Part shown: positions 9,627 to 19,698 of the stretch, piece by piece
Layout of the letters: every line of letters begins with the position of its first letter
Numbering within the stretch: position 1 is the stretch's first letter
From: Cephalothrix simula
Lineage: Eukaryota > Nemertea > Palaeonemertea > Archinemertea > Cephalotrichidae
Length of the DNA: 20,557 bases
Reading direction: 5' to 3'
Assembly: GCA_035591015.1 (NCBI GenBank)
Contig: JAXIUW010195843.1
Location: forward strand, 1-20,557
Notes under the pieces: generated by a model
Seen by the model: the letters and a program-made list of their open reading frames with translations, nothing else
What the model was told of the DNA's origin: nothing
Databases searched by the model: none
Position numbers and translations under genes: made by a program

Positions 9627-10861
9627 AAGATTGATTTGAGTATTTTCAACACTAAAAAATCATGGTATACATGTCTGAAGAAATTATGGTATACCTTAGT
9701 ATTTTGCATGGAATAGATATCACTGAATGTTCTCGTAAATACATGAAACAACATTTTAATTTCAATTTTTAACCTTAATTTCAAAATTTAATTTCATTTA
9801 TTTTGAAGTAGAAATGATGTTAACTTTTATGCTATCTTCTGAGTATAATGAAATTAACGTGTAAAGTAATAGACGCCATGTTAATCTCATACAAAATTTC
9901 AAATAAAGGAAATAAGCAATCCATACCAAAAATGATTCATTATAATCCACAAATTCCAGATTGTTTGTGTGAAGAAAATTTCGCAGCATGTAATAATATG
10001 CATAACTTCATTTAGAAAGGAAGGGGTATTATTCTAAGATAAAACTTTATTCTTTATATATAATAATGTTCGAATTCATATCTAATAAACAGCATATGTA
10101 TGCATTTTTTAGAATAATATAATAATTATTATTATTATCCCACAAAACTACCATTTTGACATTGATTTTTGTCTAAATCATGTCGGAAATATCGGGAATA
10201 TTTCTTTGTAGCATCTTAAACTGAGCTTACAATTGATTAATAGTATCCTCAATCAATTAATATTAAGTATTTTTCAAATTGTGTTACATGGCTCTGTTAC
10301 TTTGTACACAAAGTCATACATTAAAAGAATTCCCTCATATCTACTTTTAAATCAACTTCAAGATACTTCTAGCATGGTTTTAAAATATCGGCATGAATTG
10401 AATACAGTGATGTCATTATAAAGGACCACAAATAATTATGTTTGTCTTATATGGATAGGTTATTTATATACAAGGCAGTCACCATATGAGCCACCTGGTA
10501 ATATTCTTTTTTTAAATCATGAAGCTTTTAAAGGATTTCATTGAATTGTTTTGACGGCGTGGTCGCACTCCAATTAAAGTTTGAAAGTACATGTGTACAT
10601 GATAAAAAATATTTATTACTGAACTCGTCTTTGCACACGATATTCAGAAAAAAAAAATAAAGTTGTTTATTTATTTTAATTTTATACAAATCATTAATAA
10701 CGTGAAAAATTATTATCTGCAACATAAATTTTGAATCTATTTTTACCCCCTTATTATGAATTTCACCGAAAAGGCAATAAAATTTGAATTACATTATTTA
10801 TTTCACATTTATATCTTATATAAAATTTTATTTTGTTAATGGTTTTTGTTTGTTTTTTTCA

Positions 10862-10899
10862 AAATTTAAACTTTTAAATGAAATTTAAACTTTTAAATG
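10862..10899. repeat. Perfect tandem duplication of 19 bp
   Basis: AAATTTAAACTTTTAAATG is present twice in tandem (10862-10880 and 10881-10899). Confidence 0.85.
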
Positions 10900-11622
10900 A
10901 AAATAAAATTAAAATAAGTAAACACACAGTAACCCAAAAATAAGGTTCCTAGCAATGCATTTCCTCGATGTAACATGTTGATTGTAATTAGACCCAAAAT
11001 GTATGCAAAAAGAACCGAAGAAATTTGATTTATGTTAATCTGCTAGAACCAAGAATTGTTTGCTATTGCAAAGGCTATGTTTATATCAGAGATTTAAACA
11101 AAGATTCTGTACTTTCAAATCTACAATGTAATAAAAAACTGCCACAAAGCATGCATGTGATTTAACCTGAACTTTTTCTTCTACACTTGTTAGTTTAGCA
11201 TGTTAAAAAGAATAACATACATATAATGAAATATATTATAAGATTATTTGTTATTTCATTCAAAATAATTCATTAAAAAATTTTGTAAAAAATTTTAATC
11301 CCTTATAAGGCTTTACGGTTTAAATAAGCTTCAGATATTAGCATGGGCTACAAATTTGCAGTATATGTGTGGCTTCATATTAAATTTTGCAAAGTAAAAT
11401 TTTGATGGTGCATTTTTTATTTAATTACAAGTAATAAAACAAATTCGTTTGTGTGGTTCCCAAAAAGGTAAAAGTCAAAATTTTAGATTGTAAATGTTTT
11501 GGCTTTTGCTAACTGCATCTCCTGTGGAAGTTGAATGACATCACTGATCATAGTCCGCAGTGTAGTATAGTAACCCATCAACAATCCTATACAAACATGG
11601 ACAGGTGAGATATGGCTAAATT

Positions 11623-11906
11623 TTAACTACCCTCCCTCAGGTTTGTAATATCAGCGTATAGGAGCCCCCATACCATATCACTGTTTATGAAAGATGGGGC
11701 AAACTGGTTAACATACAATGTAGAGAAAAATGGCGTAATGTTAACATCAAGAATTTCGATTATGAACGTTTTAACCAACACTTTCGGCCAGTTATAGCTT
11801 TTCCCATTGATATATGGATTATGAGAGTTCCTATACCTGTAATATAAGAAATCCAGGGAGCTGGTGTACTTATCATTAAGCCATGCCTTATCGATTCTGT
11901 CTATTC
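11623..11906 (-). pseudogene. Decayed LINE-type reverse transcriptase fragment
   Basis: The minus strand reads open for about 94 host codons up to the transposon junction at 11906. Near its end it has PFFSTLYVNQF followed about 10 residues later by GLLYADITNL. This matches the order of the non-LTR reverse transcriptase palm: SPxLFxLYINDF, then the catalytic LLYADDT box. The YADD box reads YADI, so one catalytic aspartate is lost; the usual GVRQGxxLSP just before PFF is also degraded. Upstream, IDRIDKAWLNDK and INGKSYN fit loosely to the AFDxVxxxxLWxKL and xGKxYNxIK parts of such enzymes. It ends in a stop shortly after YADI, and nothing like the thumb or endonuclease follows. The open frame extends to 11946, but its first codons come from the inserted transposon. 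Inference from motif order; the LINE clade is not assigned. Confidence 0.55.
11902..11906. repeat. Left TATTC target-site duplication
   Basis: Directly abuts the CACTAGG end; the same five bases abut the other end at 12840-12844. Confidence 0.7.
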
Positions 11907-12839
11907 CACTAGGTAATGTGGGTCCGCGAGACCAAGATTTTAACACGAAAATTAATCAGGGAAAATCAATACCATAGCCAGAGTAATTTTTAGCTGTTTT
12001 GTTAATTTTTAATACAGGTTAAACAATTAATTAATTAAGTGCTAAGTTAGTTTCCAATAATTGCCCATGTCTGTAGAGTATGTGTATTTTTTTCGTTTGA
12101 ATCGGAAATCTAATTTCAACAATGATTAAAAAAGAGCGGTACACACTTGAAAAATCATGTCGTTTATGAACGATGGAGATACTCTATCATTACCAATCTT
12201 TGGAATGATTCATGCAAAATATTTGACATACGAATCATATTCTTGTTAGAATATATAATTTAGTTACACGTGTATGTCCGACTTTAACGATCGTGCATAG
12301 GAATAGGTGAAATCAAAATTGTCTCACGACATGTCCAGAGGTTTATACCACGCGAAAATTCAATTGTCACTTCTATCATTATGCGGGTAATTAGCACTTT
12401 GTATTCTATTGTATTATGAAAATTTTCTTCAAAATGCAAAGTGTTCTGGACATGTCTCAATTGACGTACGGTTAAAATCATAATAGCCTACACTTTTATT
12501 TCTGGTCGGTTTAAGAATGTTTTTGAAATTTTCATCAGTGCATTTCTTTTGGTTTCTATATACTTTTGGCCTGTCGTTCATGTCACATAAATCTTTTATC
12601 TGATATCCATCAGTTGCTACTTTTGCTGATCATTATCAAATTATGATACCTTAGACCCGACAGATTTTCATGTAAAAAAGCACAACTCATCACTTAAAAT
12701 TAATCGTCTTTGAAATTTAGCTAAAAGATTTATTTTTATCGCTTAAAAAACTAAAATCAATTTTAAAGTGAAAATCAAGATTTTTGTGATCAATTTTCGG
12801 GTTCAAATCTTGGTCTCGTGGACCCGCTTTACCCCAGTG
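11907..12839. mobile_element. 933 bp non-autonomous DNA transposon with CACT-ends and 5 bp target duplication
   Basis: The ends are inverted repeats of about 52 bp: left 11907-11958 starts CACTAGG and right 12787-12839 (read inverted) starts CACTGGGG. They share GGGTCC, CGAGACCAAGATTT and CGAAAATT, about 45 of 52 positions. TATTC directly flanks both ends (11902-11906 and 12840-12844). The interior has no transposase; a shorter inverted motif GACATGTCCAG lies at 12328-12338 and again inverted near 12446. A 5 bp duplication with CAC-starting ends is most like Transib-type elements, but the heptamer does not match Transib closely and CACTA elements also begin CACTR (with 2-3 bp duplications). 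Superfamily left open. It sits in the reverse transcriptase remnant, so it arrived later. Confidence 0.8.
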
Positions 12840-12844
12840 TATTC
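12840..12844. repeat. Right TATTC target-site duplication
   Basis: Directly follows the CCCCAGTG end; matches 11902-11906. Confidence 0.7.
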
Positions 12845-13385
12845 GTGTACTAAAAATTTACATAAACATTTTTAGTAATATCATAGATTTTATATAAATA
12901 GTCAAATCAAGATAAACGCATATATATCATCACAAATTTATCACATGTATTTTTAGTTTTTAAAATATTATTTATACTATATACGCACATAATACTAGGC
13001 CTTAAAAGCTGAACTGGCTTAAAATTTCCTTAAAGGTTATTTCCAAATTACCAGGGGCTCATTATGAGACATAATGGGCCCCTGAAAATATACATAGCTA
13101 CTACAAATTGTAATGTATTTGTTACAAAACTTGTCTTTATCTTGCAAACTTTCCTCATGAATCAATAGTAAAAAAGTTCACAATTAAAAATTTTGATTGA
13201 TTTAATTCTAATCAATTATTTCTGTATTTCTGAAAGTAATATAAGGTCAGGAGGAGTGATCGGATTTTTAAAATTGTTTAGTTTTTCCGTACGTAAGATC
13301 TTTAGAAAATACTCAATCAATTGTTAAGAATAGGGATAAAAAATTGATTTTTAAATATAATAATAAATTATGTAATATTTAAGCC
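12845..13385. other. AT-rich non-coding DNA with one strong hairpin
   Basis: No coding region seen. If the transposon at 11907-12839 split a LINE fragment, its upstream half should continue here on the minus strand, but the frame meets a stop about 10 codons in, so this part is lost or beyond recognition. The hairpin at 13052-13084 is the only clear structure. Confidence 0.4.
13052..13084. repeat. 33 bp hairpin, 14 of 15 bp paired
   Basis: CAGGGGCTCATTATG (13052-13066) pairs with CATAATGGGCCCCTG (13070-13084) around AGA, one mismatch. It is GC-rich against an AT-rich background, pointing to a foldback element or recombination relic. Confidence 0.7.
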
Positions 13386-13696
13386 ATGATAAAATATCAT
13401 GTTGATAATGGAGTATATAAGATTAATTGTAAAGATGGTACCCGTGTTTATATAGGGGAAACTGGTAGGAAATTATCGAAACGACTAAAGGAACACAAAA
13501 TAGATATCAGAAATAATAAACCAATCATCTAAACAATAAGCATCATATAATGGAGCTTGAAAATGCCAAAATAATTTATCCTTGTAATGACCTTTCAAAA
13601 GGTATAACTGTAGAGTCATCAGTAATAATTAGTAACAAAAATTCAATAAAGGTTTTGCCCGATAGCAATACTGTGTGTCAATATTTAAATCTATGA
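13386..13696 (+). pseudogene. Penelope-like element remnant, GIY-YIG endonuclease domain with frameshift
   Basis: Penelope-like retroelements carry a C-terminal GIY-YIG nuclease that nicks DNA for insertion. Here 48 codons from 13386 to 13532 read NGVYKINC, then VYIGETGRKLSKRLKEHK, the core GIY/YIG motifs and following arginine helix of this family. A stop closes that frame; the expected continuation resumes in another frame at 13541-13696 with ELENAKIIYPCNDLSKG, VESSVI and ending in a natural stop, as in the C-terminus of these proteins. So at least one frameshift has occurred near 13530-13541, in the region where an HxxETGH-like linker should be. No reverse transcriptase lies upstream, so it is a 5'-truncated dead copy. 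Compare the related copy at 19663-20175. Confidence 0.8.
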
Positions 13697-14221
13697 TATT
13701 TATTAATTGTGTTATTTATACCTGTGATAATCATATTTTTCAATTTTCCATTTGCTTGTTGGTCTTATTGGTCTTTTTTAATACGTCACAAGAGTTTATC
13801 ACATCATTTTGACGTTCAAAAATTTTAAATGTCTCTTTCATTGATACCAGTACCGTTCAAATAAAACTTGCCTAGTCTGAGCTCATCCCTCATCCATTCG
13901 TCCTCGTCAATTAATCCACTCATATAAGGACGGATGAGCGCTAATTTGGATGAATGGGTGAGTGTGTGTTCAATAATTACCTTTAATAAAACTAATTTTA
14001 ACGCCTCATTAATAAACAAACACGACAGGTGAATAATAATTTTAATTTTATTAATAAATTTTTATTATGAAATAAATGTAAAATAAGCTAGTAAGTTCAT
14101 CCAGTTAACCTCGGTCGATACTCCTACTTTCATATAATAGTAGAAAAGCTATTACCTAGGTTTTATCTTGATGTAGTAAGTTATTTAAAATTGAAAAGAA
14201 CAAAATGCTGTGGAAATTAAT
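13697..14221. other. Non-coding DNA with clustered GGATGA/TCATCC motifs
   Basis: At 13880-13960 the motif CTCATCC/GGATGAG occurs several times in both directions (CTCATCCATTCGTCC; GGACGGATGAG; GGATGAATGGGTGAG), allowing an imperfect hairpin with a CGTCCT/AGGACG stem. The open frame on the minus strand here (13825-14019) is made by this repeat and has no family resemblance. The rest shows nothing. Confidence 0.4.
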
Positions 14222-14452
14222 ACCAATATGTTTAATATCCTGTAGCATCTCCTTGCAATCAATACTCTTGGAATTACCTTTTTTATATGGTAAATGTACT
14301 TCCTACATTTCTCTCAGGTTACCAAAACCTTCTGATAACATACATTAACCCATCCTTTTTTTGGTTTTACATTATTTCAATTCATACCAAATGTTCTCAA
14401 TTGGATTGAGGTCAGGTATATAATTAAATCAATCAAAATTTTGAATTGTTTA
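14222..14452 (-). pseudogene. Tc1/mariner transposase C-terminal remnant
   Basis: The minus strand reads NFD-stop-FNYIPDLNPIENIWYELK-stop between 14441 and 14372. This is the hallmark end of the DDE domain of Tc1-type transposases (LDWPxxSPDLNPIENLWxxLK); the third catalytic acid is the Glu codon at 14396-14398. The stop in the first part stands where a conserved Trp is expected (TGG to TGA). Downstream in the same frame, NLREM-stop-EV and SIDCKEMLQDI (to about 14222) fit loosely to the usual C-terminal helix region. The catalytic first two aspartates and the DNA-binding domain are not visible upstream. No inverted ends were found. A dead, truncated fragment; the boundaries are approximate. 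Confidence 0.8.
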
Positions 14453-15990
14453 CTTTTTTACTATTGTTACCTTAGACAGGACATTTATTTATCTTTCACA
14501 TCATGTATATTTATATACATGTACTTTCAATTAAAACTTACTTTAAGCAATTTTTGACATATTGACACCGTAGTAGTTAGCCACGTACATGAAAGGCCAA
14601 ATTTAATTCAGTTAGATGGTGAAGGTTATCAGAGAGATTAGGATATGAATGATGGTAAAAGTCATTTATGATAGTGTGGTGAAATTTTTGAAATCAAAGG
14701 TCTCCAGTCTGAGCATGTTATGAATGAATTGTTTTTAGCACGTCTTTTCCTAGCATGTGTATTGTTAACCGAACCATGCATAGTTTTAATGGACCTTACC
14801 AAGCTGCGATTTCAATTTTAATACTTGAAAAAACGTAAAAATTACTAAGTATCATATCATGAAAAATTTCATGTTTATAAGTTAATTTTTTTTTAATATT
14901 ATTAAGCCTTTTATATACAAGATTTTTAAGATCACTTTCGTATTACCTTTATTATTTCAATGTCTATTTTTATGAAAAAACAATTACCCATTTCTCATCC
15001 AATTTTCCATGCATTTGTGTCCTGAAAATTTACATAAGTATAATTTTGTTACCTTTTTAGCTCAATAAACAATCCGCCCCTGCCCTTTTAAAATTTTTTC
15101 AGAAATTTTGCATGTAGAAAACTGAATAATAAAGGTAGAGAGTTATTTAATTTATATGTGTATGTTAAATGTCTGATATAACATTCACATACAAGTATTT
15201 TGTCTTCACGTTAAAGTCACAATCACAATTCACAAAAAACTAAATTTTTTACATCATGTTATGATACTTTATTACTTTTTTGACCTGCACGATTGGATAT
15301 ATTTATATAACGGCATGACCGATGAAATGTTTCTATTTGTATTTTTAAAAATTTTACTGATGTGCAGAAGTGGACATTTAATTTTTGCTTTTTCTTTCTT
15401 TTTCAAAAAAAAAAGCCCAAGGCGGGGCGCTACAGGAAATGGTTCCATTTCGTAGTAAGTGTTGTTGTGACTTATGGGACTTAATCTAATCCATAAATTT
15501 TTGCTCTTTAAATTAAATCAAATAATAGACACACAGATTTTCATGAAAAATTGACTAGCCTGGTTTCACAAAACAAAATATTGCTGACTGTAGGTTTGTT
15601 AATAAAAAGGTATAAGATAAAGCTGATATCTTTATACATGTGTACTACGAATATATACATAACAAGATTGTAACTTTCGCGCCACTTTCTCATCAGATCT
15701 TTCAGTCCACGGTACAAGAGTTTAAAGATTGTACTACTGATGTAGAAAAGTAGTTTATTAAAATATTTTTCGTAAGTGTTACTTAGTTACTTATATTTCA
15801 TATTTTTCTAATGAGAAAAAGTTTCAAAATAATCCGGCCTTGAATCCACTCTTTATTACTATAAGAATAATATATTTTTTGCGGCACAAAAATAGATTTG
15901 ATAAATAGCACCTGTCCATAATACCAGAAGTTTTCTGTTCAAGATCTGACTTATTAGTGAGTCTTTTATCATTTATTGGTTATCAATAAT
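14453..15990. other. AT-rich non-coding DNA
   Basis: No coding region supported. Noted: the 25-base dispersed repeat at 14994-15018 (similar to 488-513), and an A run of ten at about 15406-15416 followed by a short GC-rich segment (GGCGGGGCGC at 15421-15430), which could be the edge of a retroposon but has no other support. Confidence 0.4.
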
Positions 15991-16560
15991 ACTCATTAAA
16001 GGAGATATATTGGCCCAACCCATGTTTCGCAGGAGCGCGCCATTGACATAACCATGGTAATTATATCTTCATTGTTTTACAATTGTTATGTTAAACCGTG
16101 TTTTGATAAAATGTTTATGTCAATATTAATTGACCTTCATACCGAATAGGGTTAAAGGAGATATTTGGCGGGAAACCTGGGCAAATTTGGCCCAGATTCT
16201 CGCCAAATATCTCCTTTAACCCTATTCGGGCCAGGCTATTTTGATGTTCCTATGTCCAGGACCCCCTTGTAACTAAGGTTCTATGAGTCGCAGACACACC
16301 AAATTTTGAATGAAGGTGTATCTCAGTGTAAATAGAAATTAAAGTTTACTTGTGACGCCATAATGTTGATTATGACGTTATAATGGTAAAAAGGGTTGCA
16401 GCACCTTCTTTTCAATGAGATAGAGAAAAAAGAAAAAGTGTTCCAAGACCTTTTCAGCAATATATAATTTATATACATTTTTAAATTTTTACATGCTGAA
16501 ATTTTTTTGATTTTCTTGCCTCAGAGCAACACATCCCCCTCTCCCTTGCCCGAATAGGGT
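15991..16560. repeat. Foldback-repeat cluster with perfect 29 bp hairpin arms
   Basis: The centre is a perfect inverted repeat: 16142-16170 (starts CCGAATAGGGTTAAAGG, ends TTTGGCG) and 16201-16229. Its 30-base loop contains a further CTGGGC/GCCCAG stem. A diverged copy of the AAAGGAGATAT-TTGGC part lies at 15996-16014, and a third GCCCGAATAGGGT stands at 16548-16560 as the 13 bp inverse of 16219-16231. The segment is GC-richer than its surroundings and has no ORF. It looks like ends of a foldback transposon family, one copy of which collapsed into a hairpin. No target duplication was found. Confidence 0.75.
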
Positions 16561-17531
16561 GATATCTGTGGTCAACCTGAGTCTATTCACTAATACCAAT
16601 AATGAAGGATAGCAACATCCAAGATGGGTGCGTTTCTGAGCCTATGTGAAACCAGACGGGGTCATTTTAAAATCTGGGCCACAAAAAAGGGGTAAAACGT
16701 TTTGCCACTTAAATGACATGAAAAAGCTATGTTGCCTGAGCAAGTCATCTAACATTTTGAAAAATGATAGAATAACTGAATAAATAATTTATGAAAATCT
16801 ATGTGTCTATGCATTGTAAAAACTAATAACTACATATAGTCTTTTACTAACCCAGTGATTACTTTCTAAATTTAATTCTTAAACTTCTCTCCTTTTCTAA
16901 CTGGTTTTGGGTTAATTTTGTATTAAATATTGCTTACATCTATAGGAACAATTCAATTATTGGTCAATTTCATTATCATTATTAATCGATCCTAAATTAT
17001 TATAGTATAAATATTACGTATATCGTAGTTTATTATAGTATAAATGGAATTTTATTTAAAAAATAATACCAATGATTTTCAGATAAAATAGAATAAACTG
17101 AAAAAGTTAACATAACAAAGAAATTTAAGTTTTAGTAAAAGTCAGTTAATATCAAAAAATAAATTCTAAAATATAAAAAAAGTATATTTTATTGATATTT
17201 CTATTAAAATATTACAAATATAAGGATCAATTAACATTTAAAGGAGCCTCATCCCTGGTGAAATTATTACAGAAGCTCTATTAATAGGCTGTACTATTAA
17301 TTTCATTTAAAAAACCAATTATTCAATTTTGAAAAATGAAAAAAATGGGGTGAGTCTCTTTTGATAATTATCTTTATAATCTCATTAATAATTTTAGCTT
17401 CGGCTTTTAGTTTTATAGGCGAATTTGTTACATCAATGAAAGTGGTTAAATTATTAAACATTAAATAATATGCTCTTTATTAAAACATTTTGATACAGAT
17501 AGAGTGCTTTTAGAGTAGCATGGACATGGGT
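16561..17531. other. AT-rich non-coding DNA
   Basis: Nothing coding. A 16 bp direct repeat TTATTATAGTATAAAT occurs at 16997-17012 and 17030-17045. The stretch ends at the first copy of the 200 bp direct repeat. Confidence 0.4.
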
Positions 17532-17730
17532 AGCGGATTTGGTGTATTATCAGTTTTTGGTGATCAGAATATTTTTTCACTAGTACACTGGTGCTAATTC
17601 TGTTAAGCATATAATGTAGAAAATATAAATTCTCTCTTATTAATTTCCAAAATATCTAAAAATGCGAGTGAGAAATAGAATATTATTTCCTTTCAATACT
17701 ATTTAAGTTACTCAAATGTACCATTTAATC
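17532..17730. repeat. Dispersed direct repeat, copy 1 (199 bp)
   Basis: Starts AGCGGATTTGGTGTATT and ends CTCAAATGTACCATTTAATC. It matches 20195-20400 in the same direction at about nine positions in ten, with a few small gaps. It contains CACTAGTACACTGGTG, an imperfect palindrome. Flanks of the two copies differ, so the borders are sharp. Identity unknown; it may be a long-terminal-type or miniature element. A minus-strand open frame of 98 codons (17708-18004) ends within it but resembles nothing known to me. Confidence 0.85.
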
Positions 17731-18362
17731 TCTTTATTATCAATAAAATTTTAAAAAGACATAGGTCCCATAATAAATCACTATCCTTTTTCCACATTTC
17801 ACTTCTTTTCACCTTATCAAGACACCTATTGTTCTGTAGAAAATATATGCTTTCTGTGACATACGTTATTAATAGTTTTTCCCAAATGTTGTATGACCTC
17901 ATTTGTGTGTCTGTTTTTCCCAGGTTTGACAGCAAGAGTTGAAAGAGGTATAGTATTTCTATTGTCAGTAGATGACAGTTACTTGAGAATGAAGAATTCA
18001 ACATCTAATATAATGCTTTATTAAACTTTTTCAGTTTCTTTCATATTATTTTTGGAATTAAACCTTCCTGATATGATTTCAAATTAATTATAATCAAAAC
18101 ACTTTTTCTTGAAAAAATATAAAAAGTCTGACTCTTATGAAGATATATATTGAATTCATATCTCTAAGGTTTAAGGGAACATTTCCACTAACTTTACTAA
18201 CCACAATTACATTTCAGTTGCGTTCACCTTTTGTTGCACGCAGGTGTTAATATTTGACACTCAGATTGTGCTGAGTAAAAGACACTATAAAAGAATTTTT
18301 ATAATGGATCCGCACATACAAAAAGCAAATTTGTTAGGGATAGATATTTTCAGGCTCCTTTT

Positions 18363-18478
18363 GCCCTCGAAATTCCAGAAACAGAAATAGAGGAAGGTCC
18401 CCTTTCTAAAAGGGTGCCTTGCGGGTGAGGGAGTCTTTCATCAGTTTCTGGTGTTAGTCATAGAGGGCGATCACTGCT
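18363..18478. repeat. Nested inverted-repeat segment of 116 bp
   Basis: Three stems nest: GCCCTC (18363-18368) with GAGGGC (18473-18478); CCAGAAAC (18375-18382) with GTTTCTGG (18444-18451); and AAGG-CCCCTTT (18394-18405) with AAAAGGG-CCTT (18408-18420). The segment is GC-rich among AT-rich DNA. It may be a small foldback transposon or an RNA-forming locus. Confidence 0.5.
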
Positions 18479-18828
18479 ACGCATGAAATAGTTTGCATGA
18501 TGGTCAAAACAAAGTCATTGTGTTCCCAAAATAATATATTATTTTGTATAATAATCGTTTGGAATGAAAGAGAGGCCGGAGATATCAGACAATCAGCCTT
18601 TTGCCTCCACTAACTATACCTGTAAATATTTAAGCCTTTTCACTTACTGTATATAATTCAGCTCCACATTATAAAAATGAGAGCTCATATTCTGTTTCGG
18701 CATTAAATGGTTGAGCAATATAAATACTTCACTTTGTTTCAATAGGCATACTATAGCCTTAATGTATTATTAAAGCAAAAATCTATAAGAATGTATCAAG
18801 TTAGACTGTAGGCCTACGGAATAACGCA

Positions 18829-18910
18829 TCCTTTACAGCAGAGGTTGTCAAACTTATTTTTACACACTTGATGAAACTGTACTTCTATTATAAGTTCGAC
18901 CTCTAAAGGA
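18829..18910. repeat. 82 bp imperfect foldback
   Basis: TCCTTTA, AGAGGT and AACTTAT on the left (18829-18857) recur inverted and in mirrored order on the right as ATAAGTT, ACCTCT and TAAAGGA (18890-18910), with two small insertions in the left arm. Possibly a tiny MITE; no duplication of flanking bases seen. Confidence 0.5.
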
Positions 18911-19662
18911 CAAGCCATACAGTGAGTCCTATCATCTAGCTTCAGAATTTCCATACATTTTTATGAATTAAACAAAAATTACAAACTCATAAATCTGTAT
19001 CAACAGAAAAAGCTCTAACAAAGATCTAAAATATATTAAATCTGCTCGAGCTTCAGCCATATAAATTCTAAATTGCTACATGCATATAATATCATAAATC
19101 TATATTAATCAATGAAGACATTTATTCAGCTCAATCTAGTGCAATTACAGATTTGTAGTTTAAAAACTTATTTTCATAATATGAGCTTTCATAATAATTA
19201 TAGCTGATGCAATCTAATTAGAACTGAATTAGCGCAGATACACTAAAATAGACTAATGGAATAGCTATATATGAATGAATTCTGTTAAAACTTATTGTGC
19301 ATGATCTAGTTCATATGCATGCATTATTTTCCCCAACAAATTTTCTCATCTATTCTTGAAATCATTTAATAACACCATTAACTCTTTTATAAAATATGTT
19401 TCACCTGTACATATATTTAATTGATAGAAGCACATTTTGTTTATTAAGTGATACACACGGTTTTTCAGATGCTTTGCTAACACACTGCTATTTTGCTTGC
19501 TATTTCACTTGCTCTCAATATTTATTAAGAGTGGAACTATCAAAAGCGCTTGGTTTGTTGAATACCTTTTATTCGTTTTTATTTCAAATTAGATAAATTT
19601 TCCTTTGAATATCCAAAATTTAAAAACATTTTCAATTTTGGAATTTTGGAATTTATTACGAA

Positions 19663-19698
19663 CTGACGTTTCGATCATAGACTAATGATCATCTTCAG
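19663..19698 (-). ncRNA. Hammerhead-ribozyme-like core at the 3' end of the Penelope-like remnant
   Basis: On the minus strand the order is CTGAAGA, a hairpin with stem GATCAT/ATGATC and loop TAGTCT, then GAAACGTC. These match the hammerhead core CUGANGA - stem II - GAAA with a GUC cleavage triplet. ACT before the core and AGT after GTC can form a short stem I. There is one extra base before stem II and stem III has essentially no loop (ACGU), so activity is doubtful unless it works as a dimer. Penelope-like elements are known to carry hammerhead motifs in their terminal regions, which supports the reading. Confidence 0.5.

Larger units (their letters stand above)
8366..11622. other. 3' flank of the channel gene and AT-rich DNA without visible genes
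   Basis: The first about 0.6 kb may be 3' UTR. Beyond it I find no coding region; the few open frames of 60-65 codons have biased composition and no family resemblance. It holds small tandem duplications at 8843-8870 and 10862-10899, a palindrome at 9593-9626, a short GT run near 9521-9534 and an ATT run near 10120-10138. Confidence 0.5.
17731..19662. other. Non-coding DNA between the two repeat copies
   Basis: No recognised gene. It holds a nested structured segment at 18363-18478, a perfect 20 bp AT palindrome CAAAATAATATATTATTTTG at 18527-18546, and a foldback at 18829-18910. Open frames here (17708-18004 minus, 19396-19596 plus) have no recognisable domain. Confidence 0.4.

Noticed and set aside
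11623-11906. Hemopexin-like repeat reading of IDRIDKAW...YYRYRN
   Set aside because: Only loose similarity; the later LYVNQF and LLYADI motifs fit a reverse transcriptase better.
12284-12481. 65-codon minus-strand open frame inside the CACT-ended transposon
   Set aside because: No transposase motif; the frame overlaps inverted motifs and looks accidental.
12795-12820. tRNA B-box-like GGGTTCAAATC
   Set aside because: The flanking bases do not form a T-arm stem, there is no A box or cloverleaf, and the segment is the inverted end of the transposon at 11907-12839.
13825-14019. 64-codon minus-strand open frame
   Set aside because: Created by repeated TCATCC/GGATGA motifs; no domain seen.
15261-15455. 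64-codon plus-strand open frame rich in Phe and Leu
   Set aside because: Low-complexity product of T-rich DNA; no family resemblance.
17708-18004. 98-codon minus-strand open frame as a gene
   Set aside because: No recognisable domain; it ends within a dispersed repeat and has no supporting splice or promoter signals. Left as unknown.
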